A DNA stretch of 64,000 nt from contig NZ_JAAORJ010000004.1 in NCBI RefSeq assembly GCF_017696315.1, positions 382,519-446,518 of the forward strand. The letters are read 5' to 3'. Below, piece by piece: positions 60,825 to 64,000 of the stretch (position 1 is the first letter of the stretch; each line of letters opens with the position of its first letter). The notes beneath the pieces were generated by a model. The model saw only the letters and a program-made list of their open reading frames with translations, did no database searches and was not told the DNA's origin. Position numbers and translations under genes: made by a program. The stretch is from Prochlorococcus marinus XMU1412. GTDB taxonomy: Bacteria > Cyanobacteriota > Cyanobacteriia > PCC-6307 > Cyanobiaceae.

Positions 60825-61583
60825 ATGGAAAATAATAAAAATCCTATCTCACTATTTAAACAAACTAATTTTTCAAAAACTATTTGGTGGAAATTAAAAG
60901 TTAATATTTCGGGATATCAAAATGAAACAGAAGATAAATTAGTTACTGAAATATTTAAAAATAGAATTTTTAGGCTTATTTATCCAAATATTTATCAAAA
61001 CAACCATAAATTTTCAAGAATACTAGTTCAACTATATGAAGATGGTTACGTCTGTTGGATAAATTTAGATGGATTAATTATTGAGAAATACGAATTCAAA
61101 AAAAATAACAGTTTAGAGAATGAACACTTCTTTATAAAAGATAAAGTTAACTCAATTTTAAAATGGATCAAGGATCAATCTGAGTTAAATAATGAATATC
61201 TTTGGGGAGGTACATTTGGGCCCAATTTTGATTGTTCTGGATTAATTCAGACTGCTTTTTTAAAGCATCAAATTTATATACCTCGAGACTCTTTTCAAAT
61301 AAAAAGTTTTTGTAAGCACCTTTTTTATTACAAAGAATCGTATGCGGCTCTACGACCTGGCGATCTTTTATTTTTTGGAAATGAAGAAAAATGTGATCAT
61401 ATTGGAATCTACAAAGAAGACGGATTCTATTACCATAGCTCTGGAATCGATTTTGGCAGAAATGGAATAGGATTAGATACCCTAAAAAAGTCTAATGATA
61501 AAATCTCATTGCATTATAAATCTAAACTTATTTCGGCAGGAAGAGTAGTTAGAAATTATAGATGGGACCGCACTATACGTTAA
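60825..61583 (+). CDS. NlpC/P60 cell-wall peptidase with SH3-like N-domain
   Basis: This 252-residue protein has an N-terminal SH3-like region (about 20-90) and a C-terminal NlpC/P60 domain. The catalytic residues are Cys137 (FDCSG), His192 (DHIGIY) and the third polar residue near His204. Cyanobacterial relatives are gamma-D-Glu-diaminopimelate endopeptidases that recycle or trim peptidoglycan peptides. No signal peptide is seen, so a cytoplasmic recycling role is plausible. It is divergent from the beta-lactamase-fold gene. Confidence 0.88.
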   Translation: MENNKNPISLFKQTNFSKTIWWKLKVNISGYQNETEDKLVTEIFKNRIFRLIYPNIYQNNHKFSRILVQLYEDGYVCWINLDGLIIEKYEFKKNNSLENEHFFIKDKVNSILKWIKDQSELNNEYLWGGTFGPNFDCSGLIQTAFLKHQIYIPRDSFQIKSFCKHLFYYKESYAALRPGDLLFFGNEEKCDHIGIYKEDGFYYHSSGIDFGRNGIGLDTLKKSNDKISLHYKSKLISAGRVVRNYRWDRTIR

Positions 61584-61643
61584 TTAATCGAGATCACCTC
61601 AAAAATTTTAAATTAAAATATTACTTATTCTTTTATTTAGAAA

Positions 61644-62243
61644 TTAACCAGCAGTCCAAATATTTTTAATGATTGGCATTATGGTATCTAAGTGTAATGT
61701 CCCAACAAGTAACCAAGCAAAAACAGCTCCTCCACATCCTCCTAACCAAAATCCACTTGTAAAATCAGCCCAACCAGCTCTTGTAAATAAGTCGTTTGGC
61801 GGATTATTAACAGTCGCATCTGGAGGTTGAACATTAGGTGCTTTACCTGGTGCATTGTATAAAACAAAAAGTGCTGTCAAAATATGAACAGCTCCAATAC
61901 TAGCGAGAAGTCCAGCTGTTAGAGCAAAATCAGAATTTCTTAATGGGCCAGTCATGGTAAAAGGTCCATATAGAAGATATCCAAAAGCTGCTCCAGTTTC
62001 TAAACCTCTAAAATTAGGGGAAATACCTTCTCTATAAAAAGGTAAATTATTTATAAAGGCTTTTGTAAAATAACCACTATTTACTGGAGTAGCTAAATTA
62101 CCAACACAAGGATCAGCAACTGTTTTTACTGCCCATTGTTCTGCTACGCCAATATCATTTGGTTGTACAGAAGTATCTATGTATTTCTCATCAAACTTAA
62201 TAGAACTTGTTGATTCAGAGAATGATTTTTGAAAGTCGCTCAT
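61644..62243 (-). CDS. psaL: Photosystem I subunit XI (PsaL)
   Basis: PsaL holds the PSI trimer together. The 199-residue protein has the conserved [23 protein letters not shown], then three hydrophobic segments and a [11 protein letters not shown]-like block ([18 protein letters not shown]). The N-terminus has an extension of about 40 residues. It is transcribed after psaI on the same strand, 27 bp apart. Confidence 0.97.
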   Translation of the reverse strand: MSDFQKSFSESTSSIKFDEKYIDTSVQPNDIGVAEQWAVKTVADPCVGNLATPVNSGYFTKAFINNLPFYREGISPNFRGLETGAAFGYLLYGPFTMTGPLRNSDFALTAGLLASIGAVHILTALFVLYNAPGKAPNVQPPDATVNNPPNDLFTRAGWADFTSGFWLGGCGGAVFAWLLVGTLHLDTIMPIIKNIWTAG

Positions 62244-62270
62244 TTTTTTAATAGTTTAGTGTTTGATAAT

Positions 62271-62384
62271 TTATTCAGTTGCTGTAATTAATCTTCCAAT
62301 TAATACGATAAAAACAGCAGGCATTGCTATACCAATTAATGGAACAAAAATTGAGGGTAAAAGACTTGGTAAATCAGATGGCAT
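62271..62384 (-). CDS. psaI: Photosystem I subunit VIII (PsaI), 37 residues
   Basis: A 37-codon frame starts ATG, reads MPSDLPSLLPSIFVPLIGIA and ends TAA. The pattern of a short polar head, one hydrophobic helix (FVPLIGIAMPAVFIVLIG) and tail GRLITATE fits PsaI. PsaI stabilises PsaL in the PSI complex, and psaI-psaL is a known cyanobacterial pair. It is below common length cut-offs. Confidence 0.93.
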   Translation of the reverse strand: MPSDLPSLLPSIFVPLIGIAMPAVFIVLIGRLITATE

Positions 62385-62476
62385 AGTTCTTTAAACATCT
62401 TTAAGTACTTTAGTATTTATCAGCGAAATAATGTTAATTTTATTACTGGATGATATAAAAATTATTAACTTTTTAC

Positions 62477-62869
62477 ATGTTAAATTTTTTCGCAATTTTA
62501 CTTATTATTTTTATAGGAATATTACTTCTAGTTTTTAAAAAAAGAAGCTTTAAAAAGTTAATAAATCAACCCAATTTAAATTATATTAAATTAAAGAAAA
62601 ATAAAAAAAGTAATAATAAATTTCTATCTAAAAAAAATAGTTATTCATACAATCACGAAGAAAAAAAGTACTCAGTATTTTATAAAAATTCTCAAAGAAA
62701 TAAAATGATTAGTCTTTTTCAGGGTGATACAGAAAATAAATTAAAGGCATTAAAAATTGCGGAAGAATTGGCTGATAAATCAACATTACCAATTTTACGA
62801 AAAGGCTTAAGAGATATTTCTCCTGAAGTCATTGAAATTTCAGCTTTATTAATAAGACAGTTCAAGTAA
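62477..62869 (+). CDS. Small membrane protein with HEAT-like C-terminus
   Basis: This 130-residue protein begins with one hydrophobic helix (about 3-19). A very basic, Lys/Asn-rich linker follows (20-75), then a helical part (about 80-130) with LKALKIAEELADK and LPILRKGLRDISPEVIEISALLIRQF, which resembles one or two HEAT repeats. No function is known. It is divergent from psaI across 92 bp. Confidence 0.7.
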   Translation: MLNFFAILLIIFIGILLLVFKKRSFKKLINQPNLNYIKLKKNKKSNNKFLSKKNSYSYNHEEKKYSVFYKNSQRNKMISLFQGDTENKLKALKIAEELADKSTLPILRKGLRDISPEVIEISALLIRQFK

Positions 62870-62873
62870 ACAA

Positions 62874-63836
62874 TCAATTTTGCTTAGCACTGTTTATTGA
62901 TCTAATTCTGTAAATTGGACGACTTTGACTTTCATGATATGTCCTAATTAAAAGTTCGCTCAATAATCCAAAGCTAAATAATTGAACACCAGCAATACCT
63001 AATATTAATGCAAACATCAGCAAAGGACGATTTCCAATATCCTCACCCATTATTTTTAAAACTATCAAATAAGAACTTATCGCAAGGCTAAAGAAAATAC
63101 TTATAATTCCAACGAAACCAAATCCATACATCGGTCTTGTTAAAAATTTAGTCATAAACCAAACAGTTAGTAAATCCATTAAAACTCTAAAAGTTCTATC
63201 AATTCCATATTTACTAGATCCGTATTGCCTGTTCCTATGATTTACTTTAATTTCTTTGATTCTTGCACCTTCAATATTTGCTAAAACGGGCAAAAACCTG
63301 TGAAGTTCCCCATATAACTTTATATCTTCTATTATTTCTTTCTTAAACGCTTTTAATGAGCAACCATAGTCATGCAACTTCAAACCTGTTACGTGAGCTA
63401 TTAACTTATTCGCTATTTTTGATGGTATCTTTCTATTAATTAATTTATCTTTTCTATCAAACCTCCAACCACAAACCAAATCATAACCATTATTGATTTC
63501 TGAAATTAATAGAGGAATATCATTTGGATCATTCTGTAAATCTCCATCCAAAGTAATAACAATATCGCCCTTAGAATTATCAAAGCCAGCTGACATTGCT
63601 GCAGTTTGACCATAATTTTTGCGGAGGGAAATTACTGACAATTCTTTAATGTTGAGAGTTAGTTGCTTTAATACTTGATGAGTATTATCTTTAGAACCAT
63701 CATTTACAACAATCAATTCAAAATAGAATTTATGAGAAGACATTACATTTATAACTTCATCTAATAAAAGACCAATACTCTCGCTTTCATTAAAAACAGG
63801 GACGATAATAGAAATTAATTGTTTTATATCTGACAT
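62874..63836 (-). CDS. GT2 glycosyltransferase, DPM1/GtrB-like
   Basis: This 320-residue protein transfers a sugar to polyprenyl phosphate, by family. The GT-A domain has IIVPVFNESESI, VVNDGSKDNT and the DxD site ITLDGDLQNDP. Two C-terminal transmembrane helices (about 225-260 and 270-300) anchor it, as in GtrB. A GT39-type enzyme that may use such lipid-linked sugars is encoded at 36.3 kb in the same window. The precise sugar is unknown. Confidence 0.87.
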   Translation of the reverse strand: MSDIKQLISIIVPVFNESESIGLLLDEVINVMSSHKFYFELIVVNDGSKDNTHQVLKQLTLNIKELSVISLRKNYGQTAAMSAGFDNSKGDIVITLDGDLQNDPNDIPLLISEINNGYDLVCGWRFDRKDKLINRKIPSKIANKLIAHVTGLKLHDYGCSLKAFKKEIIEDIKLYGELHRFLPVLANIEGARIKEIKVNHRNRQYGSSKYGIDRTFRVLMDLLTVWFMTKFLTRPMYGFGFVGIISIFFSLAISSYLIVLKIMGEDIGNRPLLMFALILGIAGVQLFSFGLLSELLIRTYHESQSRPIYRIRSINSAKQN

Positions 63837-63891
63837 TTATATTTAATAATAATTACACAATTTTAACTTAATTTAGAACATTAAAATTAAA

Positions 63892-63921
63892 CAAAAAAAA
63901 TCACCACAAATGTGGTGATTT
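63892..63921 (-). terminator. Intrinsic terminator of the right-edge gene
   Basis: On the minus strand, AAATCACCACA and TGTGGTGATTT pair almost perfectly, and a run of eight T follows. This is a strong rho-independent terminator for the minus-strand gene that ends at 63940. Confidence 0.85.
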
Positions 63922-63939
63922 AAATTATTTAAGGAAAAT

Positions 63940-64000
63940 TTAACCAAACTTACCTGAAGTGGATGCGATAACAAATGCACCAAATGTAAGTATGTTTCCA
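63940..64000 (-). CDS. 3' end of an unidentified gene (continues past the right edge)
   Basis: The minus strand is open from the right edge to a TAA at 63940-63942. The last residues read GNILTFGAFVIASTSGKFG. A strong terminator follows. The C-terminal segment is partly hydrophobic, which could fit a small photosynthetic membrane protein, but it is too short to name. Confidence 0.55.
   Translation of the reverse strand, partial: GNILTFGAFVIASTSGKFG

Noticed and set aside
61601-61635. AT-only palindrome downstream of psaL as a terminator
   Set aside because: It contains no G-C pairs in the stem, so stability is too low to call.

Overview
This window reads as the chromosome of a marine picocyanobacterium, most likely Prochlorococcus and probably a high-light-adapted, very AT-rich lineage. 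The evidence is the split RNA polymerase (rpoB, rpoC1, rpoC2), photosystem I genes psaL and psaI, a high-light-inducible (HLIP) gene, ferredoxin-dependent glutamate synthase, LL-diaminopimelate aminotransferase, the tocopherol-pathway methyltransferase of the Sll0418 type, ycf35, and short gaps with many TTG and GTG starts. No phage, IS element, CRISPR array or rRNA was seen. One tRNA, tRNA-Thr(CGT), is present. The lineage is inferred from gene content and base composition by eye.

Layout. 0-5.3 kb: 3' part of purB, fumC, and a convergent Ski2-like helicase. 5.4-10 kb: a tightly packed biotin operon bioF-bioK-bioC-bioD-bioA (no bioB here). 10-15.9 kb: small conserved cyanobacterial genes (DUF3143, membrane J-protein), rsmG, an aldo/keto reductase next to a 4Fe-4S ferredoxin, ycf35 and DUF2997, a HEAT-repeat protein, a 48-residue membrane protein, and rlmN. 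15.9-26.8 kb: an HLIP gene and the rpsT-tatD-rpoB-rpoC1-rpoC2 block on the minus strand. 26.9-36.2 kb: hisD, rpiA, an HtrA/Deg protease, and rimP-nusA-ylxR-infB. 36.2-40.7 kb: tRNA-Thr followed by two glycosyltransferases and a B12-binding radical SAM protein. 40.7-48 kb: clpS, dapL, rne-rnhB, DUF1997, pheA, MPBQ methyltransferase and a Lon-N-domain protein. 48-52.8 kb: the str operon rpsL-rpsG-fusA-tuf-rpsJ. 53-58.7 kb: glutamate synthase with a YciI-like partner, and lipA. 59-61.6 kb: an accessory-looking segment with a degenerate serine-recombinase-like gene, a small acidic partner, a beta-lactamase-fold hydrolase and an NlpC/P60 peptidase. 61.6-64 kb: psaL-psaI, a small HEAT-like membrane protein, a dolichyl-phosphate-mannose-synthase-like glycosyltransferase, and the 3' end of an unidentified gene.

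Most of the window is housekeeping: purine and TCA steps, biotin and lipoate cofactors, amino acid synthesis (His, Lys, Phe, Glu), transcription, translation and RNA turnover. The less explained parts are the recombinase-like gene, whose catalytic serine and two arginines appear substituted and which has a 12-bp-arm inverted repeat just upstream; the ferredoxin/aldo-keto reductase pair; the unlisted 48-residue protein; and a nearly perfect 108-bp tandem duplication inside infB.
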